Origin: an uncultured Lachnospiraceae bacterium
GTDB taxonomy: Bacteria; Bacillota; Clostridia; Lachnospirales; Lachnospiraceae
Direction of reading: 5' to 3'
NCBI GenBank assembly: GCA_902797475.1
Contig: CADBTG010000176.1
Span: 1-6,358, forward strand
Length of the DNA: 6,358 nucleotides
In this document: piece after piece, positions 5,437-6,358 of the stretch
Layout of the letters: each line of letters begins with the position of its first letter
Numbering within the stretch: the first letter of the stretch is position 1
The notes under the pieces: model-generated
What the model was told of the DNA's origin: nothing
Databases searched by the model: none
What the model saw: only the letters and a program-made list of their open reading frames with translations
Position numbers and translations under genes: made by a program

Positions 5437-6358
5437 ATGAAGAAACCCATTGTTGCCATTGTCGGCAGACCGAATGTCGGTAAATCCACACTGTTCAACG
5501 CCCTTGCGGGTGCGAAGATCAGCATCGTGGAGGATATCCCCGGCGTGACAAGAGACCGTATTTATGCGGATATTACCTGGCTGAGCCATGCCTTTACGAT
5601 GGTGGATACCGGCGGTATCGAGCCGGAATCGAAGGACCTGATTCTTTCGAGAATGCGCGAGCAGGCGCAGATGGCCATTGACTCGGCCGACGTCATCATT
5701 TTCCTGACGGATGTGAGACAGGGACTCGTGGATGCCGACCACAAGGTCGCGGACATGTTGAGACGTTCCGGAAAGCCCGTCGTGCTCGTTGTCAACAAGG
5801 TCGACAGCTTCGAGAAGTTCATGAACGACACATACGAGTTCTATAACCTCGGCCTCGGCGATCCGTATCCCGTTTCCGCTGCTTCGATGCTCGGCTTCGG
5901 CGACATGCTCGACCGCGTGACGGAGCTGATTCCGAACAATGCGAGTGCGGACGAAGAGGATACGAGACCGAAGGTTGCGATTGTCGGCAAGCCGAATGTC
6001 GGCAAGTCCTCCATCGTCAACCGCCTTTTAGGGGAAGAGCGCGTCATCGTTTCGGACATTGCCGGAACGACAAGAGACGCTGTAGACACCTCTGTCAAAT
6101 ACAACGGTAAGGAATATGTCTTCATCGATACGGCAGGACTTCGCAGAAAAGCGAAGGTGCATGAGAATCTCGAGCGCTACAGCATCGTGCGTACCGTAGG
6201 CGCCGTAGAGCGCGCCGATGTGTGCGTCATTGTCATCGATGCGGTCGAAGGCATTTCCGAGCAGGATGCGAAGATTGCCGGAATTGCGCATAACGAAGGC
6301 AAGGGCCTGATCATTGCCGTTAACAAATGGGACGCCGTCGAGAAGGACAACAGTTCCG
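5437..6358 (+). CDS. der: Ribosome biogenesis GTPase Der/EngA (3' end outside window)
   Basis: Essential GTPase with two tandem G domains and a C-terminal KH-like domain, needed for 50S subunit maturation. The window holds the first 307 codons of a protein usually near 440 residues, so the end of G domain 2 and the KH-like domain are missing because of the window edge, not a mutation. G domain 1 shows GRPNVGKS (10-17), PGVTRDR (35-41), DTGG (57-60), NKVD (120-123) and a G5-like SAAS (147-150). G domain 2 shows GKPNVGKS (184-191), AGTTRDA (209-215), DTAG (231-234) and NKWD (296-299). The acidic linker NASADEEDTR (168-177) joins them. The start is supported by AGGAG (5426-5430), 6 nt before ATG, which overlaps the TAG stop of the DUF512 gene and ties the two translationally. 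Confidence 0.97.
   Translation, partial: MKKPIVAIVGRPNVGKSTLFNALAGAKISIVEDIPGVTRDRIYADITWLSHAFTMVDTGGIEPESKDLILSRMREQAQMAIDSADVIIFLTDVRQGLVDADHKVADMLRRSGKPVVLVVNKVDSFEKFMNDTYEFYNLGLGDPYPVSAASMLGFGDMLDRVTELIPNNASADEEDTRPKVAIVGKPNVGKSSIVNRLLGEERVIVSDIAGTTRDAVDTSVKYNGKEYVFIDTAGLRRKAKVHENLERYSIVRTVGAVERADVCVIVIDAVEGISEQDAKIAGIAHNEGKGLIIAVNKWDAVEKDNSS

Noticed and set aside
5254..5742. Long minus-strand open frame (162 codons) opposite the DUF512 and der genes
   Set aside because: It is antisense to two secure genes, has no family resemblance, and stops are scarce there because of the codon use of the true frames.
5458..6009. Near-repeat DNA around two NVGKS-coding segments in der (about 5458-5487 and 5977-6006)
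   Set aside because: This is the expected internal duplication of the two GTPase domains of Der, not a separate repeat element.

Overview
The window reads as a chromosomal housekeeping segment of a Clostridia-type Firmicute (Bacillota), most likely a Lachnospiraceae relative. The evidence is the gene order (rplS, lepB, rbgA/ylqF, rnhB, yraN, pgeF, a DUF512 radical SAM gene, der), strong AGGAGG-type ribosome binding sites, SigA-type promoters with extended -10 elements, and protein sequences closest in motif detail to Firmicute families. The family-level placement is inference. All genes lie on the + strand, and I see no mobile element, tRNA/rRNA, CRISPR array or sign of recent gene transfer.

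Layout. Positions 1-231 hold no convincing complete gene. They contain a good promoter (111-139) and a roughly 85-nt untranslated leader with two adjacent hairpins (155-166 and 169-191), a candidate L19 autoregulatory leader. rplS (232-585) follows as a single-gene unit closed by a perfect hairpin terminator (601-633). A second promoter (635-662) begins directly after the T-tract and drives lepB (713-1303). After lepB come rbgA, rnhB, yraN, pgeF, the DUF512 gene and der, with junctions from 4-nt overlaps to a 9-nt gap. No terminator or obvious internal promoter separates them, so lepB through der (cut off by the window end at 6358) is most simply one transcription unit.

Functional sense. The unit combines late 50S ribosome assembly (RbgA and Der GTPases, next to ribosomal protein L19), secretion (signal peptidase I), DNA/RNA-hybrid repair (RNase HII), peptidoglycan quality control (PgeF/YfiH), and two conserved proteins of unknown role: YraN, with a PD-(D/E)XK nuclease-like fold, and a PDZ-radical SAM-DUF512 protein. 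The shared theme is growth-linked housekeeping rather than one pathway. The least understood parts are the DUF512 protein beside der, YraN beside RNase HII, and the rplS leader RNA. I found no clearly new system such as a defence locus or biosynthetic cluster.
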